Below are positions 32,450 through 40,257 of a stretch of 64,000 nt of DNA, one piece after another; position 1 is the first letter of the stretch, and every line of letters begins with the position of its first letter. Source of the DNA: Flavobacterium hydrophilum (GTDB lineage Bacteria > Bacteroidota > Bacteroidia > Flavobacteriales > Flavobacteriaceae); assembly GCF_003202405.1 (NCBI RefSeq), contig NZ_QJHL01000002.1, forward strand, positions 1 through 64,000. The letters are read 5' to 3'. The notes beneath the pieces were generated by a model, which was not told the origin of the DNA, searched no databases, and saw only the letters and a program-made list of their open reading frames with translations. A program made the position numbers and the translations under genes.

Positions 32450-33331
32450 TTAGCTGTTTTTTAAGACATAAATGTGAGATGAATACTCTTTTGTTGAAGA
32501 CGCTTTTAAATTTGATCGTAAACCGATAAAAAATGCGCTAATGAAATTCATTTTTCCTGTTTTATACTTTTCTGACAAAAGACTCACATAAAAAGAATCA
32601 AATTTCATCGGAAGTACTTTTTCCAATTTCATGTCTACTTTTTCGAACAGCGATTTTATTGCTTTTTTCGAGAAATGCCAAAAATGAATCGGTACATCAA
32701 AAGCTGCCCAAAATTCTCCATAATGTTTTGCATCGTAGGATTTGAAATTTGGAACCGCAACAATTAATGTTCCAGTTGGCTTTAATAAACGCTTCAATTC
32801 CTGGATTTGCAATTCTAAATTTGGAACGTGTTCCAAAACATGCCACATCGTAATTACGTCAAAAGAATTATTTTCAAGTTCGCTGATTTCTTCTACAAAT
32901 GAAATTCCTTTTCCTCTTGCAATTTCTTTTGCTCTTACGCTTGGTTCTACTCCAACCGTTTCCCAGCCATCATTTTTTGCAGTTAATAAAAAATCTCCGG
33001 TTCCGGCGCCAATATCTAAAATTTTTCCTTTTTGAGATTGTTCTGAATTAATCAGATTCAGTTTATTTTTTAGCGCTATGTTTTTTACAAAATGATACGC
33101 TTTTTCAAAAACAGAACGTTTGTTATCTGTGTGCGAAATATAATCTTCGCTTTCGTAATATCTTCCAAGATTTTCCAAATCCGGCTGCGGAGATGTAATC
33201 AGCATATCCAGATTTTCATCATAATACAAATCGAAAATTTCTTTTGAAACTGAATGGTCTTTTACAGTCAGAAAATGTTTTTTGTTTAAAACGTCCATTT
33301 TTAAATTATAGGTATTTTGGTTTAATTTCAT
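32450..33331 (-). CDS. Class I SAM-dependent methyltransferase
   Basis: This 293-residue protein has a Rossmann methyltransferase core with motif I ILDIGAGTGDFLLTAKNDGWETVGVEPS (split here as ILDIGAGTGDF and GVEPS), and ITMWHVLEHVPNLELQIQEL as motif II/III. The family is Methyltransf_23-like, in which the substrate is often a sugar, lipid or small metabolite. The acceptor cannot be read from the sequence. An alternative ATG 11 codons into the frame (MDVLNKKHF) is equally plausible. It follows a terminator after the GNAT gene, so it is probably transcribed on its own. Confidence 0.85.
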   Translation of the reverse strand: MKLNQNTYNLKMDVLNKKHFLTVKDHSVSKEIFDLYYDENLDMLITSPQPDLENLGRYYESEDYISHTDNKRSVFEKAYHFVKNIALKNKLNLINSEQSQKGKILDIGAGTGDFLLTAKNDGWETVGVEPSVRAKEIARGKGISFVEEISELENNSFDVITMWHVLEHVPNLELQIQELKRLLKPTGTLIVAVPNFKSYDAKHYGEFWAAFDVPIHFWHFSKKAIKSLFEKVDMKLEKVLPMKFDSFYVSLLSEKYKTGKMNFISAFFIGLRSNLKASSTKEYSSHIYVLKNS

Positions 33332-33334
33332 AGT

Positions 33335-33368
33335 AAACCCTAAAAGTAAAATTTCACTTTTAGGGTTT
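33335..33368 (-). terminator. Terminator after the GNAT gene
   Basis: A perfect 13-bp stem pairs AAACCCTAAAAGT with ACTTTTAGGGTTT, with an 8-nt loop. Confidence 0.82.
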
Positions 33369-33382
33369 CTCTTTCTTAATAT

Positions 33383-33859
33383 TTATATTTTCTTTTCAGC
33401 TTTCCAATTAATTTTTACAGCTGATAATTTTTCATTTTCAATTCGTATTTCCGGAATAATTGTAAAACCATTTTTGAAATAAAACTGCATCGGAGATTTA
33501 TAAAATAATCCATTTTGTTTTACGTCATTTTCTCCATCGCTTACCCATCCATTCAAGCTATTGTTTTTGCTTTTAATTAAATTAATCAAAAGAGAACCGT
33601 TTCCTTTCCCCTGAAATTTATGATTCAAAATTAATCCAAACCAATCTTCATTTTCTCTTAAAAAAGTATAAGCCCAACCATTAATTTTATTTTCATCATC
33701 AAGCAGCAAATAATGTTTTGTATTTAAAAGACCGTTTAAGTACAATTCAAAATCCTGCATCGTTTTGCAATTTAATCGTGCCGGATATTCCTCGTTCCAG
33801 AGTTCTCTCAAAACTTTTTTTTCTTCTTCAGATAAAATCTCTTTACTAATGATTTTCAT
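33383..33859 (-). CDS. GNAT family N-acetyltransferase
   Basis: This 158-residue protein has the GNAT fold: central strands around NKINGWAYTFLRENEDWFGLILN, the acetyl-CoA loop HKFQGKGNGSLLINLIK (Q/R-x-x-G-x-G/A form) and a C-terminal strand with YKSPMQFYFKNGFTI. Enzymes of this kind transfer acetyl from acetyl-CoA to an amine, and the target here is unknown. A parS-like palindrome sits 16 bp in front of the start codon. It lies downstream of mnmG with about 150 bp of repeat-rich DNA between them. Confidence 0.85.
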   Translation of the reverse strand: MKIISKEILSEEEKKVLRELWNEEYPARLNCKTMQDFELYLNGLLNTKHYLLLDDENKINGWAYTFLRENEDWFGLILNHKFQGKGNGSLLINLIKSKNNSLNGWVSDGENDVKQNGLFYKSPMQFYFKNGFTIIPEIRIENEKLSAVKINWKAEKKI

Positions 33860-33874
33860 TAAAATTAAATTCAG

Positions 33875-33890
33875 TGTTTCACGTGGAACA
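33875..33890. promoter_or_regulatory. parS-like site H
   Basis: TGTTTCACGTGGAACA is identical to sites C and F of the main cluster. It lies 2.1 kb away, in front of the GNAT gene. Confidence 0.7.
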
Positions 33891-33901
33891 AATTTAAAGT
33901 T

Positions 33902-34008
33902 GTTTCAGGTTTTCTTTGTTTCAGGTTTCAAGTTTCACATGGAACGAGAAACAAATAAAAACAAGTTTCAGATTCCAACAAAACTTGAAACCTGAAACTT
34001 GAAACATT
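33902..34008. repeat. GTTTCAGGTTTCA palindromic repeat between mnmG and GNAT
   Basis: GTTTCAGGTTTCAAGTTT (33918-33935) faces its inverted copy at 33982-33998, forming a 17-bp stem. A further GTTTCAGGTTT lies at 33902-33912. A degenerate parS-like AGTTTCACATGGAACG is at 33931-33946. The hairpin may serve as the mnmG terminator. Confidence 0.6.
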
Positions 34009-34012
34009 TATT

Positions 34013-35884
34013 TTATCTTCCCATATAAATCAAAAGCACTGAAATATCACTCGGAGAAACTCCGCTGATTCTTGATGCCTGAGAAATTGTAATCGGACGA
34101 ATTTTACTTAATTTTTGTTTCGCTTCGATTGACATAGATTTAATTTTATTATAGTCGAAATTTTCAGGTATTTTCACTTCTTCTAAACGAGTAAGTTTGT
34201 CTGCATTATTTCTTTCCTTTTCGATATAACCAGAATATTTAACCTGGATTTCGGCCTGCTCTAAAATTTCCTGATCAAGTTCATTTTCTTCAGCATAAGC
34301 TTTCACTTTTTCAAATTTCATCATATCCTCCAAATCTAATTGCGGACGTGAAAAAACTTTAAACATTTTATCACCCTGAGAAATTGGTGCACTATCTTTC
34401 GCTTCTAAAATCGGATTCGTTTCTGCTACCGAAACACTTGTTTCTTTAAAGAACTGAACCATCTTTTCAGACTCATTTAATTTACGTTCCATTCTGCGCA
34501 AACGAGCTTCAGAAGCTAAACCAATTTCATGCGACATTGGTGTCAATCTGAAATCGGCATTATCTTGTCGCAACAATGTTCTATATTCTGCTCTTGATGT
34601 AAACATACGATAAGGTTCTTCTGTTCCTTTCGTAATTAAGTCATCAATCAAAACTCCGATATAGGCTTCATCACGTTTTAAAATTAACGGCGCTTTTTCA
34701 TGCACTTTTAAATGCGCATTTATTCCGGCCATCAAACCTTGCGAAGCTGCTTCTTCATATCCTGTTGTTCCATTTATTTGTCCGGCAAAATATAATCCTT
34801 CAACTAACTTCGTTTCCAAAGTATGTTTCAATTGTGTTGGCGGAAAATAATCATATTCGATTGCATAACCCGGACGAAGAAATTTTACATTCTCAAAACC
34901 GGCAACCGAACGCAATGCTTTAAATTGAATATCTTCGGGAAGCGAAGTTGAAAATCCATTAACGTAAACCTCACAAGTTTTCCATCCTTCCGGTTCAACA
35001 AATAATTGATGTCTTTCTTTATCTGCAAAACGATTTATCTTATCCTCAATCGAAGGACAATATCTCGGACCGATACTTTTTATTCTTCCGTTGAACATTG
35101 GAGAACGATCAAATCCTGATCTCAAAATATCATGAACATCCAATGACGTGTATGTCATGTGACAAGATCTTTGTTCGGTCAATGGAACGGTCAAATCAGA
35201 ATACGAAAACTTATCCGGTTTCGTATCTCCTTTTTCTTCGTTCATTTTAGAATAATCCAAAGAACGTCCATCGACTCTCGGCGGCGTTCCTGTTTTCATT
35301 CTTCCAGATTCAAAACCTACAGCAACCAAATCTTCGGTAATTCCGAAAGCGGCACTTTCGCCCGCTCTTCCTCCACCGAATTGTTTGTCTCCAATATGAA
35401 TCAATCCGTTCAAAAAAGTTCCGTTTGTCAGGACAACAGATTTCGAACGAATCTCAACTCCTAGCGAAGTTCTGATTCCTTTTATCTTTCCATTCTCGAT
35501 AATCAGACCTTTTACCATCTCTTGGTAAAAATCTAAATTTGGAGTTCCCTCCAACATCATTCTCCATTCTTCAGCAAAACGCATTCGATCACTTTGAACT
35601 CTCGGCGACCACATTGCTGGACCTTTCGATTTATTCAACATCTTAAACTGAATTGCCGTTCTGTCTGAAACAATTCCGGAGTAACCTCCAAGCGCATCAA
35701 TCTCACGAACGATCTGTCCTTTTGCAATTCCTCCCATCGCTGGGTTACAAGACATCTGTGCAATGTTCTGCAAACTCATTGTAACCAATAAAGTTTTTGA
35801 TCCCAAATTTGCAGCCGCAGCTGCAGCTTCAGATCCTGCATGGCCGGCACCGACCACAATAACATCGTATTCTTCTAAAAACAT
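34013..35884 (-). CDS. mnmG: tRNA uridine 5-carboxymethylaminomethyl modification enzyme MnmG
   Basis: This 623-residue FAD enzyme partners MnmE to modify U34 in tRNAs reading split codon boxes. The FAD-binding Rossmann motif GAGHAGSEAAAAAANLG is at residues 12-28. The family signatures CNPAMGGIAKGQIVREIDALGG, GFEVVKxxTPPR-type (GRMKTGTPPR) and TTGYEEAASQGLMAGINA are present. The length is normal. The gene (formerly gidA) is often found near replication origins in bacteria. Here its upstream side faces a cluster of parS-like palindromes. Confidence 0.96.
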   Translation of the reverse strand: MFLEEYDVIVVGAGHAGSEAAAAAANLGSKTLLVTMSLQNIAQMSCNPAMGGIAKGQIVREIDALGGYSGIVSDRTAIQFKMLNKSKGPAMWSPRVQSDRMRFAEEWRMMLEGTPNLDFYQEMVKGLIIENGKIKGIRTSLGVEIRSKSVVLTNGTFLNGLIHIGDKQFGGGRAGESAAFGITEDLVAVGFESGRMKTGTPPRVDGRSLDYSKMNEEKGDTKPDKFSYSDLTVPLTEQRSCHMTYTSLDVHDILRSGFDRSPMFNGRIKSIGPRYCPSIEDKINRFADKERHQLFVEPEGWKTCEVYVNGFSTSLPEDIQFKALRSVAGFENVKFLRPGYAIEYDYFPPTQLKHTLETKLVEGLYFAGQINGTTGYEEAASQGLMAGINAHLKVHEKAPLILKRDEAYIGVLIDDLITKGTEEPYRMFTSRAEYRTLLRQDNADFRLTPMSHEIGLASEARLRRMERKLNESEKMVQFFKETSVSVAETNPILEAKDSAPISQGDKMFKVFSRPQLDLEDMMKFEKVKAYAEENELDQEILEQAEIQVKYSGYIEKERNNADKLTRLEEVKIPENFDYNKIKSMSIEAKQKLSKIRPITISQASRISGVSPSDISVLLIYMGR

Positions 35885-35976
35885 TTTATTTTATTATTCT
35901 CTGGAAACCGGTTAAGTCAGTTCACAGAATTAACATTCTTTATCTTGTTTCAGGTTTCAAATTTATCCCTGAACTA

Positions 35977-35992
35977 TGTTCCACGTGAAACA
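35977..35992. promoter_or_regulatory. parS-like site A
   Basis: TGTTCCACGTGAAACA matches the broadly conserved chromosomal parS consensus TGTTTCACGTGAAACA at 15 of 16 positions. Confidence 0.85.
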
Positions 35993-36043
35993 TATATTTT
36001 ATCTCCATTATTTATATTTCATCTTTTCGGTAAACCTGAGACA

Positions 36044-36059
36044 TGTTCCACGTGAAACA
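36044..36059. promoter_or_regulatory. parS-like site B
   Basis: TGTTCCACGTGAAACA, identical to site A. Confidence 0.85.
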
Positions 36060-36098
36060 TTTTTATCACTTTCTGATTTACTAACTACGAATTAAAAC

Positions 36099-36114
36099 TG
36101 TTTCACGTGGAACA
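36099..36114. promoter_or_regulatory. parS-like site C
   Basis: TGTTTCACGTGGAACA, the same sequence as site A read on the other strand. Confidence 0.85.
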
Positions 36115-36154
36115 ACGAACTAATTAAGCATTAAATTTGAAACAAAGATTTACA

Positions 36155-36170
36155 TGTTCCACGTGGAACG
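36155..36170. promoter_or_regulatory. parS-like site D
   Basis: TGTTCCACGTGGAACG, with the invariant core GTTCCACGTGGAAC. Confidence 0.8.
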
Positions 36171-36199
36171 AATTCAATAAAAACCTAAAACTTAAAAAA

Positions 36200-36215
36200 C
36201 GTTCCACGTGGAACG
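36200..36215. promoter_or_regulatory. parS-like site E
   Basis: CGTTCCACGTGGAACG is a perfect 16-bp palindrome. Confidence 0.8.
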
Positions 36216-36244
36216 TTTAATTGTTTATGTAAAATTTAGAACAA

Positions 36245-36260
36245 TGTTTCACGTGGAACA
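36245..36260. promoter_or_regulatory. parS-like site F
   Basis: TGTTTCACGTGGAACA, identical to sites C and H. Confidence 0.85.
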
Positions 36261-36292
36261 TAAATTCTAAACTTTAAAAAGAGCTGTTTAAG

Positions 36293-36712
36293 TTAACGTT
36301 TCACGTGGAACATTATTATTTTTTCATCTTCTTTGGAACGCATTAACTCTGCATCCTTGTCTGTTTTATCTTTATATCCGCAGTAATGTAATATACCGTG
36401 AGCAAGAACACGTTTCAATTCTTCATCAAAAGAAACATTGAAATCCTTTGCATTGTCTTCTACTCTTTCAATAGAAACAAAAATATCACCGTTTAATTCG
36501 TTTCCAACTGTATAATCAAAACTAATGATATCCGTTAATGTATCGTGATTCAGATATTCAACATTGATCTTATGAAGATATTCATCATCACAAAAAATGT
36601 AATTTATTTCTCCTTCGTTTTTCTTTTCAGAAACAATTACAGCGCTCAACCAATCAGTAAAGGCTTCTTCGTTTTCTAAATTAAAATCTGTTTCGTAATT
36701 AAAATTGATCAT
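36293..36712 (-). CDS. ybeY: Endoribonuclease YbeY (rRNA maturation factor)
   Basis: This 139-residue metalloprotein acts in 16S rRNA 3' maturation and ribosome quality control. The family motif HGxLHxxGY is present (AHGILHYCGYKDKT, about residues 109-122). The third metal-binding His of the canonical GYDH is replaced here (GYKD). I recall this as usual in Bacteroidota, but it is worth checking. The start overlaps the stop of the DUF4175 gene by 4 nt (ATGA), so the two are translationally coupled. The C-terminal residues MFHVKR are encoded by a parS-like palindrome. Confidence 0.93.
   Translation of the reverse strand: MINFNYETDFNLENEEAFTDWLSAVIVSEKKNEGEINYIFCDDEYLHKINVEYLNHDTLTDIISFDYTVGNELNGDIFVSIERVEDNAKDFNVSFDEELKRVLAHGILHYCGYKDKTDKDAELMRSKEDEKIIMFHVKR
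36297..36312. promoter_or_regulatory. parS-like site G, inside the ybeY reading frame
   Basis: CGTTTCACGTGGAACA read on the minus strand encodes the last residues of YbeY (MFHVKR), just before its TAA. Confidence 0.8.
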
Positions 36713-39700
36713 TTGGTATTAAAATATTCTTGAACCTTTTGGTTAAAATTTGAGCGCAAAGGTAGCGATTGTCTATTTAAAATCTCTACACTATTTAAAT
36801 AATCCAATAATGAGCTTGGCAACGCATTACTTCTATTAGTGAATTCAGCCTTGTTTGTTTCAGATTGACGCTTCGTATCCTGACCTTGTTGCTGAACTGC
36901 ATTATTTAATTTTAATAATTCTTGTTGGATATTTAAGATTCTTTGCAGGTTCTCATTCTTAAATCCTTTATTCAAAAGTTGCTTTTCAGATTGTTTCATT
37001 TGTTCAATAACAGATCTTCCCTGAGAATCTAATCCTTTTTTAGCTAACTCTTTTTGCAACTCTTCACGAAGTTTAACTTGCTCTTTGTAAATCTCCATTA
37101 TCTTTTCAGCGTCCCCTTCTCCATCTTCTCCTTCATTATTATTCTTTTCTCCTTTCCCATTTTCCCCATCTTTCCCAGATTGTCCATCTTTGCCTTGTCC
37201 ATTTTGAGATTGGCCCGATTTTCCACCTTGTCCTTGTCCTGGTTTTTCTCCCGGTTTATCACCTGGTTTTTCTCCCGGTTTTTCTCCTTGCTTCATTCCT
37301 TCTTTCATTTTATCAGCTAAACCTTTTTGCTTTTGAATAATATCCGGCAACTGCATTCCTTGTCCGTCTCCTGGTTTTGGTTTTCCTGCGCCCGGTTTAG
37401 ACATAGACATCTGCATGTTATTTAATAAATCACTCAAAAAATCAGCTAATTTATTAGCAGATGAAACAGCATATTGTTGGTGCGAAACTCCTTTTGGAAC
37501 CTGAACGTCTGTCAAAGATTCAATTGCCTTGTCTACATTATATTGTACATTTCCAATTTCCTTAGTTACATCTTCTGCTACTTTTGGGTTACGTAAAGAC
37601 AAAGCAAACAAACTATCATCTACATGTTTGAACTGTTGTTTTAAATTCTGTTGTAGTTTAATGTTCTTCGTATATATAGAAGAACCAAGTTTCATGGATT
37701 TAAATTGTTTCATTACATTTTCCTGAGATAATGAATAAGCCAGAAGATTATCCAGAATCTGACGAAGCATTGCTACATCTTCTTCCAATTTTTCTTGTTC
37801 TCCACTTTCCATACTGGAGTCCATTTGTTGAGCTATACTCTTCATTTTCTTAGAAGCGCTTTTCTGTTTTTGCTTAGCCGAAGAAGTGTTTTTTTTATTC
37901 AATTCATCAGATGCTTTTTGTAAATCATCTTTCAAATCTTTTTCTTTAGAAGCATCAGAAGGAATATCCAAAGGAGATTTTAACGTTTTGTTTTCCTCTT
38001 TTAAGTCTTTTAAATCTTCCTGAATTTTATCAAAAGCTTTATTAATTTCTTCCTGCTTGTCCTGAGTGTTTTCTTTTTCTTTATTAGAAAGCTGTTCCTG
38101 TTTTTCTGCCAGTTTATTTAATTTCTCAGCAACCTGCCCTGCTTTCTTTTCTACATAAAAACGTTTGGTCAATTCAACTAATTGTTCTAAATTTCTGGAT
38201 TGATTTTTACTGATTTGTTTGAATTTTTCCATTTTATCAAACAACTCTTCGCTGTTTAATTTATCATTTAAGTTCTTTAGTTCGTCTAATAATTTTTGAT
38301 TTTTCTCTAAATCCTTATCAGCATTCTCTAAACGCTTTTGTAAATCTTCTGCTGTTTTATCCTTTTTATCATCTTTGAATTTATCCAGATTCTTATTCAT
38401 TTTCTCAGCAAACTGTTTCATCATTTCGTCTTGTTGTTTCTGACGTTTAATAAAATCATTAATCTTTTGCTGGTCTTTAAATTCCAGATTATCTTTTTCT
38501 TTTCCTGTATTCTGGATTTTATCCATTTCAGAAATTTGCTTGGTTTGATTTTTTAATGATTTAGATAAACCATTTATGTTTTGATTTTGCTGTTCCAATT
38601 CCAAATCATGAACTTCATCAGTGGTAGAAACTCTGTCTGAAAAAACAGAAGACTTAGTACGCTTAAAACCATGTGGTGCATCGTTATCAAAAACTTCAAA
38701 ATAGTATTCATAAGATACTCCTTCTTCTACAGGTAAATTACTTGGGAAAGAAAAAACGAACTGATCGAACACAGCTTGCTTTACCGGAATAGTTCCACGC
38801 TTTGCCGTTTGTGGTTTGTTGCGCTCGTAGAAAACTACTTGCAATTTTGATAATCCGTAGTCATCTCCTAATCTTCCTAAGACATAATTTTTATCTAATT
38901 TCAAACTGTCCGGAGCTGGTGCAACTGTAATTGTTGGATGCTGATCTTTGATAACAGACAGCTGATAATCCAGTTTTTCATAGTTTTTAACCTTCTTATT
39001 AGAAGTAAGAATTTGATATTCTGTATTTTGAGCGATATTTTTACTCAATTTAAACTCATTTTCAGCTTTATTAAACTTCAAAGTTGCGTTTTCATCCTTC
39101 CAAACAATCTCCTGAGTCGACTGTGTATTCATTTTCCAGGTTACCAAAGTACCTTCAGGAACGATTGCATTTCCGGTTCCCTGAATAGTTTCTGATTTCT
39201 TTTTTAAGTAAGAAGGAAAATTCAAAACCATTTCGAAGTTGGCAATTGATGGAACCGTGATAACTTTTAATTCATATTCCTGAGAGGAAACTGAATTTCC
39301 TTCAAAAGAAAATGAAACATTATCAACTGGTTTTTCAATTTTGAATTCGAACTTTCCTGGTTGAGAAGATTCCATAAAATAACTTTCATCACCAATGTGA
39401 ATCATGACATTTTCGGGAACGATGTTTCCAACAGATTCCATTTTTACAACAAAATCTTTGTTCTGTTCTGTTTGTAAATTTTGATTTAGAACTACAAATT
39501 TGAAAGGCGCCGGAGGTAAAAATGTAGCATTAAAATGCACTACTCTATTTAAACTTTGAGAAATAATATTGCTATTTCCTGAAATATAAAACACTACAAA
39601 AAGTAAAATTGGAATAATTGCTAATGGCAAATACTTTCTGTTTGAATTAAAATTGATGGCATTGCTGAACGGAATTGGCTGCAATGAATTTGCTTTTTGC

Positions 39701-40095
39701 TCTATAGAAGCCAACATCAACTCTGAACTTTCTGCTGAATTCTCAGAAGCCGAAAGCTGTAAAAAGTTCGTTAGTTTATCACTTACTTCTGTAAAATGAT
39801 TTCCAATAATAGCCGAAGCCTGATTATAATCAATTCCTTTTTGAAGTTTGAACAACTTAAATATTGGAAACAGAATAAATCGAAACAAAAGAAAAACTTC
39901 TACTCCTATAAAAACCCAAAATAAAAGTGTTCTTCCGAAAGGTTTTAACCAAAGGAAATACTCAATAAAAAGCGTAAATAAAAAATACAAAAGTCCAAAA
40001 CCGGTAAAAAGAAGTATTCCTTTTATCAATTCATTCGTATAATATTTTTTAATAAAAGCTTCCAGCTTTTGATATATGGCAGACGTTGTTTTCAA
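36709..40095 (-). CDS. DUF4175 family membrane/coiled-coil protein
   Basis: This large protein (1,128 residues from a TTG at 40095, KTTSAIYQKLEAF) has membrane helices at about 25-45, 55-75 and 155-175. Beta-rich periplasmic domains follow to about 480. A very long Lys/Glu/Gln coiled coil then runs from about 490 to 1,100. This includes a Gly/Lys/Pro/Gln low-complexity stretch (PGEKPGDKPGEKPGQGQGG) at about 950-990. The frame is open to a TTG at 40170, but that extra DNA looks like intergenic repeats. No in-frame ATG lies near the N-terminus, so a non-ATG start seems unavoidable. The function is unknown. In Bacteroidota it is often next to ybeY and mnmG. It overlaps ybeY by 4 nt. Confidence 0.85.
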   Translation of the reverse strand: MKTTSAIYQKLEAFIKKYYTNELIKGILLFTGFGLLYFLFTLFIEYFLWLKPFGRTLLFWVFIGVEVFLLFRFILFPIFKLFKLQKGIDYNQASAIIGNHFTEVSDKLTNFLQLSASENSAESSELMLASIEQKANSLQPIPFSNAINFNSNRKYLPLAIIPILLFVVFYISGNSNIISQSLNRVVHFNATFLPPAPFKFVVLNQNLQTEQNKDFVVKMESVGNIVPENVMIHIGDESYFMESSQPGKFEFKIEKPVDNVSFSFEGNSVSSQEYELKVITVPSIANFEMVLNFPSYLKKKSETIQGTGNAIVPEGTLVTWKMNTQSTQEIVWKDENATLKFNKAENEFKLSKNIAQNTEYQILTSNKKVKNYEKLDYQLSVIKDQHPTITVAPAPDSLKLDKNYVLGRLGDDYGLSKLQVVFYERNKPQTAKRGTIPVKQAVFDQFVFSFPSNLPVEEGVSYEYYFEVFDNDAPHGFKRTKSSVFSDRVSTTDEVHDLELEQQNQNINGLSKSLKNQTKQISEMDKIQNTGKEKDNLEFKDQQKINDFIKRQKQQDEMMKQFAEKMNKNLDKFKDDKKDKTAEDLQKRLENADKDLEKNQKLLDELKNLNDKLNSEELFDKMEKFKQISKNQSRNLEQLVELTKRFYVEKKAGQVAEKLNKLAEKQEQLSNKEKENTQDKQEEINKAFDKIQEDLKDLKEENKTLKSPLDIPSDASKEKDLKDDLQKASDELNKKNTSSAKQKQKSASKKMKSIAQQMDSSMESGEQEKLEEDVAMLRQILDNLLAYSLSQENVMKQFKSMKLGSSIYTKNIKLQQNLKQQFKHVDDSLFALSLRNPKVAEDVTKEIGNVQYNVDKAIESLTDVQVPKGVSHQQYAVSSANKLADFLSDLLNNMQMSMSKPGAGKPKPGDGQGMQLPDIIQKQKGLADKMKEGMKQGEKPGEKPGDKPGEKPGQGQGGKSGQSQNGQGKDGQSGKDGENGKGEKNNNEGEDGEGDAEKIMEIYKEQVKLREELQKELAKKGLDSQGRSVIEQMKQSEKQLLNKGFKNENLQRILNIQQELLKLNNAVQQQGQDTKRQSETNKAEFTNRSNALPSSLLDYLNSVEILNRQSLPLRSNFNQKVQEYFNTK

Positions 40096-40152
40096 AATGA
40101 ATCTGTTTGATTTATAACCTATAAAAGTAGTAATTTTAATTAGAAAATGACC

Positions 40153-40224
40153 AATTAGAAAATTAGTCAATTAAGCTACAAACAAGACATTATCTCATTA
40201 TACACATTTTCTAATTTTCTAATT
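40153..40224. repeat. 14-bp inverted repeat upstream of gltX
   Basis: AATTAGAAAATTAG (40153-40166) and CTAATTTTCTAATT (40211-40224) are perfect inverted copies 44 nt apart, just before the gltX -7 box. Confidence 0.5.
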
Positions 40225-40232
40225 CAGAGTTG

Positions 40233-40240
40233 TATCTTTG
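40233..40240 (+). promoter_or_regulatory. gltX promoter -7 box
   Basis: TATCTTTG matches TAnnTTTG exactly, 17 nt before the ATG. The -33 region has no perfect TTTG. Confidence 0.6.
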
Positions 40241-40257
40241 CATCAAAATTTAAACAA

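Larger units (their letters stand above)
35885..36292. other. mnmG-ybeY gap filled by a parS-like cluster
   Basis: This 408-bp gap holds six full 16-bp palindromes, and a seventh begins at its right edge inside ybeY. Centre-to-centre spacings are 67, 55, 56, 45, 45 and 52 bp. A GTTTCAGGTTTCAA copy is at 35947-35960. No coding frame was seen. Confidence 0.85.

Noticed and set aside
34013..35884. Assuming oriC is directly beside mnmG
   Set aside because: The gap holds palindromes but no DnaA-box cluster or extended AT-rich stretch, so only origin proximity is proposed.
35977..36312. The repeated palindromes as transcription terminators or transcription-factor operators
   Set aside because: There are no T tracts after them, the sequence is near-invariant, and the match to parS is far better than to any operator I know. 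Operator use cannot be fully excluded.
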